64,000 nucleotides of DNA from Rhodobacter sp. SY28-1 (lineage in GTDB: Bacteria > Pseudomonadota > Alphaproteobacteria > Rhodobacterales > Rhodobacteraceae), in NCBI RefSeq assembly GCF_005222785.1, contig NZ_STGH01000002.1:868001-932000 (forward strand). Reading direction: 5' to 3'. The translations under genes were made by a program, and so were the position numbers. Shown one piece after another: positions 32,849 through 42,017 of the stretch. Numbering within the stretch: position 1 is the first letter of the stretch; each line of letters starts with the position of its first letter. The notes beneath the pieces are model-generated. The model did not search any database and was not told where the DNA came from. It saw only the letters and a program-made list of their open reading frames with translations.

Positions 32849-35161
32849 ATGGCAACTGGAAACCGGGGGCGCGGCCCCCTTGTCGCGGACAAACGATATG
32901 CGACTTCCCGGTCGGGAGGGTCGTCCGGTGCGTCCTCGGGCGGGCCACGCAAGCCCGCGCCGACGAAGTCGCCCAAGGCTCCGCGTACGCGGCGGCGGGC
33001 GGCCCGGCCTGCGCGGCAGCACGGGCTGATCGTGGGCTTGATCCTGGCAATATGGCGGGTGCTGTGGGGCATCGCCTGGCGCGGCACTGCAATCGGCGCG
33101 CTGATCCTGGGCGGGTTCGTCTGGTACTATTACGCGCAACTGCCCGAGCTTGAGGCGCTGGTCGACGGCCGGGCGCGCGGGTCTGTCACGATGCTGGACC
33201 GGGAAGGCGAGGTCTTTGCCTGGCGGGGTGAGACCTTTGGCGGGATGGTGACGGCGGACAGCGTGTCGCCTGACCTGCATGATGCGGTCGTGGCGACCGA
33301 GGACAAACGGTTCTACTGGCACTTCGGAATCAGCCCGCGCGGCATTGCATCCGCGATCCGGATCAACCTGTCCGAGGGGCGGGGTGCGTTCGAGGGCAAC
33401 GGCGGGTCCACGATCACGCAGCAGACGGCCAAGCTGTTGTGTCTGGGGGTCGAGTGGGACCCGACGCAGTGGAAGTCGGAGACCGACTACGAAAAGGACT
33501 GCCGCCGGGGCGGCATGTGGCGGAAGATCAAGGAAGTCCCCTTCGCGATGGCGATGGAGGCGAAGTATTCAAAGGAAGAGATCCTGACGATCTACTTCAA
33601 CCGCGCCTATCTGGGCGCGGGCGCGCGGGGCTTCGAGGCGGCGGCGCAGCGCTATTTCGGCAAGTCGGCCAAGGACGTCAGCGCAGCCGAGGCTGCGATG
33701 CTGGCGGGGCTGTTGAAGGCCCCGTCAACCTATGCGCCGACGGCCAGCCTCAAGCGGGCGCAGGACCGGGCGGCGGTCGTCATCGGGCTGATGGAGGAGC
33801 AGGGTTATCTGACCAAGGCCGAGGCGGACGAGGCGCGGGCCAATCCGGCAACCCTGTCGAAGGCGGCCAAGCAGGTGTCGGGCGGATACTTCGCCGACTG
33901 GGTGATGGAGACGACGCCGGATTATCTGGCGCGGGACACGACGGAAGACGTCATCATCGAGACGACGCTGGACCAGAAGATGCAGAAGCAGGCCGAGGAA
34001 GCGCTGGCCTATATCTTCGAGACCAAGGTCAAGGCGGGGTCCGAGGCGCAGGCGGCCATCGTGGTGATGAGCGCGGACGGCGCGGTCAGGGCGATGGTGG
34101 GCGGGCGGAACACGCCGAACGCGGGCGATTTCAACCGGGCGACGCAGGCGGTGCGGCAGACGGGGTCGACGTTCAAGCCCTTCATCTATGCCGTGGCGAT
34201 GGACCTTGGCTACAGCCCGCTGGATCTGGTCGAGGATACTCCGCTGTGCATCTACACGGCCGGGTCGGGCGACTGGTGTCCGCAGAACTATGACAAGGAG
34301 TTCAAGGGCCAGATCACGCTAACCCAGGCATTGGCCGAAAGCCGGAACATCCCGGCGGTCCGGGTGTCCGAGGCGGTGGGGCGCGATCTGGTGAAGCAGG
34401 TGGCGACGGATTTCGGCCTGGCGCAGAACTTCGCGGATGGTCCTGCGCTGGCGCTGGGCGTGTCGGAATCAACGCTGATCGACATGACCGGGGCCTTTGC
34501 AGGCATCCTGAACGGGGGGTCCTCGGTCGCGCCTTACGGGTTCGATGCGCTGAAGCTGAAGGGAATGGACGAGCCCCTGTTCGGCGCGGGCGGCGGGATC
34601 GGCGAACGGGTCATCAGCGAAAAGGCGGCGCGGGCGCTGACCTACATGATGACCGAGGTGCTGAACTCGGGCACCGGTGGCCGGGCGCGGCTGGACGACC
34701 GCGAGGCGGCGGGCAAGACCGGCACCACGCAAAGCGCGCGGGATGCCTGGTTCGTGGGCTTCACGGCGGATTATGTCGTGGGCGTCTGGATGGGCTATGA
34801 CGACAACCGCCCGCTGTCCGGCGTCACCGGCGGCGGGTTGCCCGCGGAAATCTGGCATGAGGTGATGGTGCGGATCAACGAGGGCCAGCCCGGCAAGCCG
34901 CTGGTCACGGAAATCCCGGATTCGAGCTATGTGCCGATCGACCCCAGCACGACGGAAGGCGCGATCGCGGCCGAAGATGTGCCCTATTTCGACGACCCGA
35001 ACGCGCCAAGCTATGATGAGGTCTATGTCGACCCGCTGACAGGCGAGAACATCCCGGTCTATGACGGGGCCCCGCCCCCGGGCGCGGTGCAGGAGGGGCC
35101 GGTGGAAGGTGGCGGCAACGGCGATCTTGCCAGCCAGATCGAGAACCTTCTGGGCAACTGA
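32849..35161 (+). CDS. Class A penicillin-binding protein (PBP1A-like)
   Basis: Inner-membrane bifunctional peptidoglycan polymerase and crosslinker, 770 residues. A basic Ser/Arg-rich cytoplasmic lead (1-55), one transmembrane helix (about 57-92), the GT51 glycosyltransferase domain with Glu151 in ATEDKRFYWHFG and GGSTITQQTAK, then the transpeptidase domain with Ser440-x-x-Lys443 (TGSTFKP), a later Ser-x-Asn-type motif (SRN) and KTGTTQ. An acidic Pro-rich tail (about 700-770) follows. Start ATG 32849; GTG 32834 is in frame. Divergent from glnK. Confidence 0.94.
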   Translation: MATGNRGRGPLVADKRYATSRSGGSSGASSGGPRKPAPTKSPKAPRTRRRAARPARQHGLIVGLILAIWRVLWGIAWRGTAIGALILGGFVWYYYAQLPELEALVDGRARGSVTMLDREGEVFAWRGETFGGMVTADSVSPDLHDAVVATEDKRFYWHFGISPRGIASAIRINLSEGRGAFEGNGGSTITQQTAKLLCLGVEWDPTQWKSETDYEKDCRRGGMWRKIKEVPFAMAMEAKYSKEEILTIYFNRAYLGAGARGFEAAAQRYFGKSAKDVSAAEAAMLAGLLKAPSTYAPTASLKRAQDRAAVVIGLMEEQGYLTKAEADEARANPATLSKAAKQVSGGYFADWVMETTPDYLARDTTEDVIIETTLDQKMQKQAEEALAYIFETKVKAGSEAQAAIVVMSADGAVRAMVGGRNTPNAGDFNRATQAVRQTGSTFKPFIYAVAMDLGYSPLDLVEDTPLCIYTAGSGDWCPQNYDKEFKGQITLTQALAESRNIPAVRVSEAVGRDLVKQVATDFGLAQNFADGPALALGVSESTLIDMTGAFAGILNGGSSVAPYGFDALKLKGMDEPLFGAGGGIGERVISEKAARALTYMMTEVLNSGTGGRARLDDREAAGKTGTTQSARDAWFVGFTADYVVGVWMGYDDNRPLSGVTGGGLPAEIWHEVMVRINEGQPGKPLVTEIPDSSYVPIDPSTTEGAIAAEDVPYFDDPNAPSYDEVYVDPLTGENIPVYDGAPPPGAVQEGPVEGGGNGDLASQIENLLGN

Positions 35162-35267
35162 GTCTTCCGTTGCGGCAATCGGGACAGGGTCGCAACTAAA
35201 GTGTAACCGTGCCCCTTGCCGAGGACGCGAAGGCGGCTAGCTGAAGCTTGGCTTGGGGATCTTATTC

Positions 35268-36254
35268 ATGCCATCCACGACCCTGGATCTTGCGATCCTC
35301 CGCCACATGCCAGCATCAATGATGGTTCTGGACCGCGATCTTCGCTTTGTCATGGCAAGCGAAATGTATCTGCAAACGGTCGGGCTGGAGTTGAGCGACC
35401 TTCTCGGTCGCCATCTGTTTGAAATGTTTCCGGAAATCGAAGAGCGCCGCAACAGGCTTGAAGCGTCGATGCGGCTGGCGCTGAGCGGCGAAGGCAACGC
35501 CATCGACAGGCTGTTCTATTCGATCCCCGATCCCGAAGACCGGACCCGCACGACCGAAGCCTGGTGGCGGTGTCGGCACAATCCGCTGCCGAACTGTGAC
35601 GGCAGCATCGACCATGTCGTGCAGATCACCGAAAACATCACCGAGCTGGTCCGCGCCGAAGAAATGAAGACCGCAATTGCGCATGAGATGCAGCATCGGG
35701 TCAGCAACCTGCTGAGCCTGGTGCAGATCATCGCGCGGCGGACGGCAGCGCACGCCGACACGATGCCCGCGTTCCTGGAGCGGTTCGACGAACGGCTGCA
35801 GTCGATGGCGCGGACCCATTCCTATCTTGCAGGCGGCAACTGGAACCGCATGTCGATCCGCGAGATGGTGGCGCGACAGCTGGAACATGGCCACGGCGAT
35901 CTTGCCGGTCAGATTGCCATTGGCGGGCCGGACATATCACTGGGCGCCAGCGAGGCGCTGATGTTGTCGATGGCCATTCACGAGCTGACCACGAACTCGC
36001 TGAAATACGGCGCCCTGCGGGACGCTGAGGGCAAGCTGGACGTCACCTGGTCGAAGTCGCCCGGCAAGGGGTTCAACTTTGACTGGACGGAAACCGTTTC
36101 CACGCCGGTCACCCCGTCCAGCCGGAACGGCTTTGGCTCGATGATCCTGGACACCATCGTGCCCAACCAGCTGGGCGGCACGGCAAGCCGGGACTTCGCG
36201 CCGGGTGGGCTGCGCTACCGGATCGCGGTCGAGGACCGTTCGGTCCCCGCCTGA
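35268..36254 (+). CDS. PAS sensor histidine kinase, HWE/HisKA_2 type
   Basis: Probably soluble sensor kinase of 328 residues; no membrane helix is seen. An N-terminal PAS domain (about 8-125, with MMVLDRDLRFVMASEMYLQ) is followed by a dimerisation/phosphoacceptor segment with His143 in MQHRVSNLLSLVQ and a HATPase domain with N-box HELTTNSLKYGAL and a late glycine box NGFGSMIL. Such kinases often respond to light, stress or redox and feed the general stress response. No response regulator lies next to it (orphan). Start ATG 35268. Convergent with mlaC, 12 bases apart. Confidence 0.88.
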   Translation: MPSTTLDLAILRHMPASMMVLDRDLRFVMASEMYLQTVGLELSDLLGRHLFEMFPEIEERRNRLEASMRLALSGEGNAIDRLFYSIPDPEDRTRTTEAWWRCRHNPLPNCDGSIDHVVQITENITELVRAEEMKTAIAHEMQHRVSNLLSLVQIIARRTAAHADTMPAFLERFDERLQSMARTHSYLAGGNWNRMSIREMVARQLEHGHGDLAGQIAIGGPDISLGASEALMLSMAIHELTTNSLKYGALRDAEGKLDVTWSKSPGKGFNFDWTETVSTPVTPSSRNGFGSMILDTIVPNQLGGTASRDFAPGGLRYRIAVEDRSVPA

Positions 36255-36266
36255 TCCGGGCGGGCG

Positions 36267-36875
36267 TCAGAGGGTCTTCAGATCGGCGATCAGCCGGTCA
36301 AGGTCGCCGCCGCGCTGGTCGAGCAGAGCGCCCATCTCGGTGCGCTCGGACGCCAGCATGTTCACGCCCTCGATGATGATGTTGAAGAACAGGCTTTTCC
36401 CGGACTTGTCGCTGACGTGCCAGCGCACTTCGAACGGGGACTGGCCCTTGAGCCGGGCGGTCGAGATCACCTCGAAGTAGCTTTTCAGCGCCTTAGCCTC
36501 GGCCACGTCGATCCGCCCGCCGATGAATTCGCGGAAGCGGCGGCCGTATTTGCGGCTGATGTAGCCCTGAAAGGCCTTGGTATAGGCGGAAAGCTGGGCC
36601 TTCGAGGCCGAGCGGGCCGCCGTGCCGAGGACCGACCGCGCGATGGCGGGCACATCGGCGTAGCGGGAGAAGAGTTTCTCGAAATCCTTCAGCATGGCGC
36701 TTTCGGACTTGCCCGAGTTGATGATCGAATTGATGTCGGCGACCGTCTTGTCGACCAGCGCCTTCGCCGCATCCGCCGTCAGCGCCAGCGCCGGGAAGGG
36801 CAGCGCCGAGGCGGCTGCCGCTGCGGCCAGTGTCAGGCCGAACTGGCGGCGGGATAGGGTCGTATCACTGGGCAT
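36267..36875 (-). CDS. mlaC: MlaC-like phospholipid-binding ABC protein (Tat-exported)
   Basis: Periplasmic phospholipid carrier of the Mla pathway, 202 residues. A twin-arginine signal (LSRRQFGLTLAAAAAASALP) precedes a MlaC/Ttg2 domain: VDKTVADINSIINSGKS, AIARSVLGTAARSASKAQ, YISRKYGRRFREF. The start ATG 36875 overlaps the mlaA stop by 11 bases, so the two are translationally coupled. It would shuttle phospholipid between MlaA at the outer membrane and an inner-membrane MlaFEDB pump, which is not in the window. Confidence 0.88.
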   Translation of the reverse strand: MPSDTTLSRRQFGLTLAAAAAASALPFPALALTADAAKALVDKTVADINSIINSGKSESAMLKDFEKLFSRYADVPAIARSVLGTAARSASKAQLSAYTKAFQGYISRKYGRRFREFIGGRIDVAEAKALKSYFEVISTARLKGQSPFEVRWHVSDKSGKSLFFNIIIEGVNMLASERTEMGALLDQRGGDLDRLIADLKTL

Positions 36876-37689
36876 AGGGGTCCTCGTAAGGGTCGATAAA
36901 GCCGTCGTCGCTGGGCGCATCGGCATAGGGGTCGATGAACCCGTCGTCACTTGCGCCGTCCCCGCCGAGCACAGTCTTGCCGCGCGACAGGGTGAACCGA
37001 CGGTTCTGCAGGTAGAGCAGCCGTGCCTGAGCATAACTGTCTGCCGAGTCATATAGGAGCGAATCCACCGTATCCGAGAAGCGGGCGCGATCACCAAGGC
37101 GTGAGAAGAGCCGGATACCCAGCGCCGCGTTCGCCTCGCGCACCGGGAACACCCGTCTGACCGGGTCGAAGGCGGTATCGACGACCATCCCCACCGTGTC
37201 GCGCACGGTCGATGGTCCGGCGAGCGGGAGTTCCAGGTAAGGGCCTTCGCCCACGCCCCAGACATGCAGCGTCTCGCCAAAGTCGGTCGGCTTGCCGTCC
37301 AGTCCAAGTTCCGAGGACACGTCGAGCAGGCCCGCGAGGCCGAAGGTCAGGTTGACACCCAGCCGCAGGGTGTTCTGCCCCGCGTCGGCCAGCCGAAGCT
37401 GCAAGAGGTTGTTGGCGATGTCACCCGGCAGCGAAAGAGTGTCGGCGAGGTTGTCGACGCCCTGGCGGACAGGTTCGGGCACGATACCGACGCCTTGCGA
37501 CGCCGGGCCGACCAGGGCGCGGTCGACGCCCTTGTTGAAGGCATGCACCTTGCGGTTGGCGGGTTCGAACGGGTCATTGATCGCGTTCGGCCCGGACGGG
37601 GCCGCACAGCCCGCAACAAGGCAGGCCGACACCACCAGGGCCGAAATCGGCGAGGACCGCCTTGAAATAAATGGAATGTTCAGACCCAT
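36865..37689 (-). CDS. mlaA: MlaA (VacJ) outer-membrane lipoprotein
   Basis: Lipoprotein of 274 residues that removes phospholipid from the outer leaflet. Start ATG 37689; a signal peptide with lipobox LVAGC. The core shows NDPFEPANRKVHAFNKGVDR, VPEPVRQGVDNLADTLSLPGDIANNLLQ, then FGETLHVWGVGEGPYLELPLAGPSTVRD. The C-terminus carries a short tandem repeat, SDDGFIDPYAD then SDDGFIDPYED, found outside the conserved domain. Operon with mlaC. Divergent from the type I secretion genes with 141 bases between starts. Confidence 0.92.
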   Translation of the reverse strand: MGLNIPFISRRSSPISALVVSACLVAGCAAPSGPNAINDPFEPANRKVHAFNKGVDRALVGPASQGVGIVPEPVRQGVDNLADTLSLPGDIANNLLQLRLADAGQNTLRLGVNLTFGLAGLLDVSSELGLDGKPTDFGETLHVWGVGEGPYLELPLAGPSTVRDTVGMVVDTAFDPVRRVFPVREANAALGIRLFSRLGDRARFSDTVDSLLYDSADSYAQARLLYLQNRRFTLSRGKTVLGGDGASDDGFIDPYADAPSDDGFIDPYEDPYAQ

Positions 37690-37830
37690 TTCCCTACTGT
37701 CCGGCGCGTGTGCCGCAAACAATAGTCTTCGGCAGCCGTGGGCCAAGGCATAAGACCCCGTATTGACCAAGACAACGGTCAAACGTGGCAGATGCGTCGC
37801 GCATGGCGGGAAGACGCCAAGGAAGGACCG

Positions 37831-39594
37831 ATGTCAGAGACCGCGACCGACGCGACCCGGACCCCGCACCGAGGCCCTGCCGGGCTGGCCGAACTTGCTG
37901 CCGCCCGCGCGGCCTCGCGGCAGGCGGTGCTCACGGCCTTCCTGTTCTCGGCGCTGGTCAACGTGCTGATGCTGACGGCACCTTTGTACATGCTGCAGGT
38001 CTATGACCGGGTGCTGGTGTCGCGGTCGGAGGAAACGCTGCTGGCGCTGTCGCTGCTGATGGCCTTCCTGTTCCTGATCATGGGCCTCCTGGACCATGCG
38101 CGGGGGCGGATCATGGCGCGGGTCGGGGCTCGGCTGCAGGAACAGCTGGACCCGCGCATGCTGTCGGCCGCCTTTCGCCGCCTGACCGTGGCGCCGCAGG
38201 ACGTGGCGGCGCAGGCGGCGCAGCGCGATCTGGACGCGATCGCGCGGTTCTGGGCCTCGCCCGTCATCCTGGCGCTGTTCGACGCGCCCTGGGCCCCCGT
38301 GTTCATCGCCGCGATCTTCGTCTTTCACCCCTGGCTGGGCTACCTGGCCGTGGCGGGCGGTCTGGTCATCGTGGCCTTGAGCTGGCTGAACCAGCACGCC
38401 ACCGTGGGGCCATTGCAGGCGTCGAACCTGGCAAACCTGGCCGCCGAGCGGCAGGCCGAGAACCTGAAGCAGGAATCCGAACTGGTGCAGTCGCTGGGGA
38501 TGGCCGGGGCGGCCTTTGCCCGGCTGAAAGCGCGGCGGGATGCGTCGCTGGATGCCGGGCTGCAGGCTTCGGACGCGGCGGGGCGGTATTCGGTGCTGAT
38601 CAAGACCTTCCGGCTGTTCCTGCAATCGGCGATGCTCGGGCTGGCGGCCTGGCTGGTCCTGCAGGAAGAACTGTCGGCGGGGGCGATGATTGCGGCCTCG
38701 ATCCTGATGGGACGGGCGCTGCAACCGGTGGAGCAAGCGGTGAGCCAATGGGCCGTGGTGACCCGCGCCCGGCAGGCCAAGACCCGGCTGGCAGGACTGC
38801 TGGCCAATGCGCCGCCGCTGCCGCCCCGGACCGACCTGCCCCGCCCGAAGGCGCAGGTCGAGGTGCAGGCGCTGACGGTGGTGCCGCCCGGCGGCACCGC
38901 GCCCGTCCTGCGCAACCTGAGCTTCACCCTTCCCCCCGGGCAGGCGCTGGGGGTGATCGGGCCGTCGGGTTCGGGCAAATCCTCTCTGGCGCGCGCGTTG
39001 ACCGGGGTCTGGCCACCGTCCGCAGGCCGCATCCGGCTGGATGGCGCGACGCTGGACCAGTACGACCCCGACCGCCTGGGCAGCTACGTCGGCTATCTGC
39101 CGCAGCGGGTGACCCTGTTCGACGGCACCATCGCCGAGAACATCGCGCGGTTGCAGCCGGGGGCCGATGCGGCGGGGGTGGTGGCGGCGGCGCAGGCGGC
39201 GGCGGCGCATGACATGATCCTGAAGCTGCCGAATGGCTATGACACGCAGGTCGCGACGATGGGCAGCCAGCTGTCCGGCGGCCAGATCCAGCGCATCGGT
39301 CTGGCGCGGGCGCTGTATGGCGACCCGGTGCTCTTGATCCTGGACGAGCCGAACTCGAACCTCGACAACGACGGGTCGATTGCGCTGAACACGGCGATCC
39401 GGGCGGCCAAGGCGCGGGGCGCCTCGGTCATGATCATGGCGCATCGTCCGCAGGCGATCCAGGAGTGCGAGCTGCTTCTGGTGCTGCACGAGGGCGCCAC
39501 GGCGGCCTTCGGTCCACGCGACGCAGTGCTTCGGGAGGCGGTGCGCAACGCGGGCGACATCGCGAAGTCCGCAGCGCCCGGGGGTGTGGCATGA
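37831..39594 (+). CDS. Type I secretion ABC transporter (PrtD-like permease/ATPase)
   Basis: Inner-membrane ABC exporter of 587 residues for a type I secretion system. Membrane domain about 30-320 (FSALVNVLMLTAPLYMLQVYDRVLVSRS is the family hallmark), nucleotide-binding domain with Walker A GPSGSGKSS, signature LSGGQ and Walker B LLILDEP. There is no N-terminal peptidase domain, so the PrtD class. Start ATG 37831 with AAGGAAGG. Its stop overlaps the adaptor start (ATGA). An outer-membrane TolC partner and an RTX-type substrate are not in the window. Confidence 0.93.
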   Translation: MSETATDATRTPHRGPAGLAELAAARAASRQAVLTAFLFSALVNVLMLTAPLYMLQVYDRVLVSRSEETLLALSLLMAFLFLIMGLLDHARGRIMARVGARLQEQLDPRMLSAAFRRLTVAPQDVAAQAAQRDLDAIARFWASPVILALFDAPWAPVFIAAIFVFHPWLGYLAVAGGLVIVALSWLNQHATVGPLQASNLANLAAERQAENLKQESELVQSLGMAGAAFARLKARRDASLDAGLQASDAAGRYSVLIKTFRLFLQSAMLGLAAWLVLQEELSAGAMIAASILMGRALQPVEQAVSQWAVVTRARQAKTRLAGLLANAPPLPPRTDLPRPKAQVEVQALTVVPPGGTAPVLRNLSFTLPPGQALGVIGPSGSGKSSLARALTGVWPPSAGRIRLDGATLDQYDPDRLGSYVGYLPQRVTLFDGTIAENIARLQPGADAAGVVAAAQAAAAHDMILKLPNGYDTQVATMGSQLSGGQIQRIGLARALYGDPVLLILDEPNSNLDNDGSIALNTAIRAAKARGASVMIMAHRPQAIQECELLLVLHEGATAAFGPRDAVLREAVRNAGDIAKSAAPGGVA

Positions 39595-40889
39595 TGGCTT
39601 CGCGCATTTCGGTCCGCCGCCCGGTTCTTTTGGGACTGGCCGCCGCCGTGGTTCTGGTGGCGGGCTTTGGCCTTTGGGCCACGATGACCCGGATTTCCGG
39701 TGCCATCGTCGCGCCGGGTCAGATCGAGGTCGAGCAGGACCGCCAGATCGTCCAGCATCCCGACGGGGGCGTGGTCGAGGCGATCCTGGTCACCGAAGGC
39801 GCAAGGGTTGCGGCGGGCGATCCGCTGATCCGGCTGGACGGCGCGGCCCTGCGGTCGGAACTGACCATCGTCGAGGGGCAGCTGTCGGAACTTGCGGGCC
39901 GGTCCGCCCGGCTGACGGCAGAGCGTGACGGGACCGAGAGCCTGAGCTTTGACGCGGACATCCTGGCGCTGGCCGAAACCTCGCCCGAGGTCGCGGTGCA
40001 GCTGGACGGGCAGAAGCGGCTGTTCGAGGCGCGCAAGGCGACGCTGGCCGAACAGCGCGAACTTCTGACCCAGCGCATCGGCCAGATCACCGAACAAGCG
40101 AACGGAATTGCCGCGCAAAGTGCCGCGCTGGCCACCCAGCTTGACCTGATCGAACAAGAGCTCGCCTCGCAGCAAAGCCTCTTGGACAAGGGGCTGGCGC
40201 AGGCCGGGACGGTGCTGGCGCTGCAACGCGAACAGGCGCGGCTGCAGGGGCAACTTGGGGAACTGGCTGCCGACCTTGCGCGCACCAAGGGCCAGGTGAC
40301 CGAGATCGAGATCGAGATTTCCAGTCTCGCCACCCGGCGGCGCGAGGAAGCGACCGCGGAACTGCGCCAGATCGGGCCGACCATCCTGGAACTGGCCGAG
40401 CGCCGCCGGGCGCTGGCCGAACGGATCGACCGGCTGGAGATCAGGGCGCCGGTCGCGGGGATCGTGCTGGGGCTGCAGGTCACCACGCCCCGCGCGGTGC
40501 TGCGGCCCGCCGATCCGGTGCTGTTCGTCATCCCGCAGGACCGGCCGCTGATCATCACCGCCCGCATCGCGCCGATCCATATCGACGAGGTCGCGGTGGG
40601 CCAGGCGGCGGAACTGGTGTTCTCGGCCTTTTCGTCACGCGACACGCCGCATCTGAAGGGCCGGGTCACGCTGGTGTCAGCCGATGCGCTGACGGATTCG
40701 AACACCGGCGCCACCTTCTACACGGCCGAACTGCAGCTGGACGAGGGCGAGCAGGCGCGCCTGGGCGACCGCGCGCTGTTGCCCGGGATGCCGGTCGAGG
40801 TCTTCCTGCAGACCGGGCGCCGCACGCCGCTGGCCTATCTGGTGAAGCCCTTCACCGACTACTTCGCCCGCGCCTTCCGCGAAAGCTGA
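39591..40889 (+). CDS. Type I secretion periplasmic adaptor (HlyD family)
   Basis: Membrane fusion protein of 432 residues: an N-terminal signal anchor (about 11-31), a lipoyl-like half (ISGAIVAPGQIEVEQDRQIVQHPDGGVVEAI), a long alpha-helical hairpin rich in Gln/Leu/Glu (about 90-285), the second lipoyl half (IRAPVAGIVLGLQV) and a beta-barrel end. It bridges the ABC protein to a TolC-like channel. Translationally coupled to the ABC gene through ATGA. About 108 bases separate it from the next gene. Confidence 0.93.
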   Translation: MMASRISVRRPVLLGLAAAVVLVAGFGLWATMTRISGAIVAPGQIEVEQDRQIVQHPDGGVVEAILVTEGARVAAGDPLIRLDGAALRSELTIVEGQLSELAGRSARLTAERDGTESLSFDADILALAETSPEVAVQLDGQKRLFEARKATLAEQRELLTQRIGQITEQANGIAAQSAALATQLDLIEQELASQQSLLDKGLAQAGTVLALQREQARLQGQLGELAADLARTKGQVTEIEIEISSLATRRREEATAELRQIGPTILELAERRRALAERIDRLEIRAPVAGIVLGLQVTTPRAVLRPADPVLFVIPQDRPLIITARIAPIHIDEVAVGQAAELVFSAFSSRDTPHLKGRVTLVSADALTDSNTGATFYTAELQLDEGEQARLGDRALLPGMPVEVFLQTGRRTPLAYLVKPFTDYFARAFRES

Positions 40890-40997
40890 GACTCAGGCGG
40901 GATCAGGCCGACAGGGCGGGCGATTGTCCGGAAATACTGCACGACGCCCGCGACTTGGCCCAGACTGACCCTTAAATGGCCACAAATCTTGGGCTAG

Positions 40998-42017
40998 ATG
41001 GCGCTCAACCAGAACGAGTCGGTGGAAACCGGAGCAGAATTGGGCGGAATTGTGGCAAGCGGGACCGCGATGATCGAAGGGCTGCGCAGCAAACTGCGGC
41101 TTGGCAGCATGGCCGGGACGGACAGCTGGTTCCGCAGCTGGATGCTGCGCGCGACGGCGGCGGCGGTCCGGGCCTTCCTGGTGATGATCCTGATCGTGAT
41201 GCCCTCGGTCATCCTGCCGGGCATCGGCACCGATACCAAGCAGATCGTGGCCCTGGTCGCCCTTTTCGGGGGCGCGCTGGTCTTCTTCGAATACAATGCC
41301 GTCTACCCCAGCCTGATCGAGTTCCGCGACGGCGCGCCCTACAACCGCATCCGCTATCTGATGATGCTGACCATCGTGGTCTTCCTGTCGGCCATCGTGG
41401 CGGACCTGGAGAACTCGACCACCGTGACCCGGCTGTTTCATGCCCTGGGTCTGATCATCGGCTCGGCGCTGGACTTTCCCTATTCGCCGGTGCGCCTGGC
41501 CAGCTACATGCTGGACAACACCGCGACTGCCGCCCAGATCGCGCAGGTCAAGGTCGCGGCGGGGACGGCTTACCTGATCTCGCTGTTTTCGCTGGCGCTG
41601 TTCGTCATCGTGCTGAAGCTGGCTGGCTGGCCCTCGACCAAAAGCGCGTTCAACGTCTGGGTCAACCTGCCCACGTTCGAGCCGACGGCGGGCGGCGATG
41701 TCGTCGACCGACTGGTGCGCGATTCGCATGCGAACCTGGCGGTGGGGTTCCTGCTGCCCTTCGTGATCCCGGCGATCATCGCCGTCCTGACCCGCGGCAT
41801 CCCGGCCGAGACGCTGACCTCGCCGCAGACGCTGATCTGGGCGATGGCGCTGTGGGCCTACCTGCCCGCCGCGCTGATCATGCGGGCCGTGGCCATGGCG
41901 CGCATCGCCGACATGATCCGGATCAAGCGCGCGGCCAAGCTGGCGGTCCTTGGCGCGATCGAGCCGAGCCGGCTGGACCGCGATGATGACGACGACGAGG
42001 ATGACGAGGATCTTTAA
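40998..42017 (+). CDS. Conserved membrane protein with acidic C-terminal tail
   Basis: Uncharacterised inner-membrane protein of 339 residues with seven or eight hydrophobic segments (for example AVRAFLVMILIVMPSVILP, IVALVALFGGALVFF and MMLTIVVFLSAIV). It ends in a strongly acidic tail of about 13 residues, nearly all Asp and Glu. No family is recognised. Start ATG 40998. It overlaps the following exported endonuclease/phosphatase-fold gene by 17 bases, suggesting a shared function, and lies downstream of the type I secretion pair. Confidence 0.7.
   Translation: MALNQNESVETGAELGGIVASGTAMIEGLRSKLRLGSMAGTDSWFRSWMLRATAAAVRAFLVMILIVMPSVILPGIGTDTKQIVALVALFGGALVFFEYNAVYPSLIEFRDGAPYNRIRYLMMLTIVVFLSAIVADLENSTTVTRLFHALGLIIGSALDFPYSPVRLASYMLDNTATAAQIAQVKVAAGTAYLISLFSLALFVIVLKLAGWPSTKSAFNVWVNLPTFEPTAGGDVVDRLVRDSHANLAVGFLLPFVIPAIIAVLTRGIPAETLTSPQTLIWAMALWAYLPAALIMRAVAMARIADMIRIKRAAKLAVLGAIEPSRLDRDDDDDEDDEDL

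Noticed and set aside
30691-33153. 820-residue plus-strand frame over amtB and glnK
   Set aside because: Antisense to the well-supported glnK-amtB operon; repetitive Asp/His/Arg-rich product.
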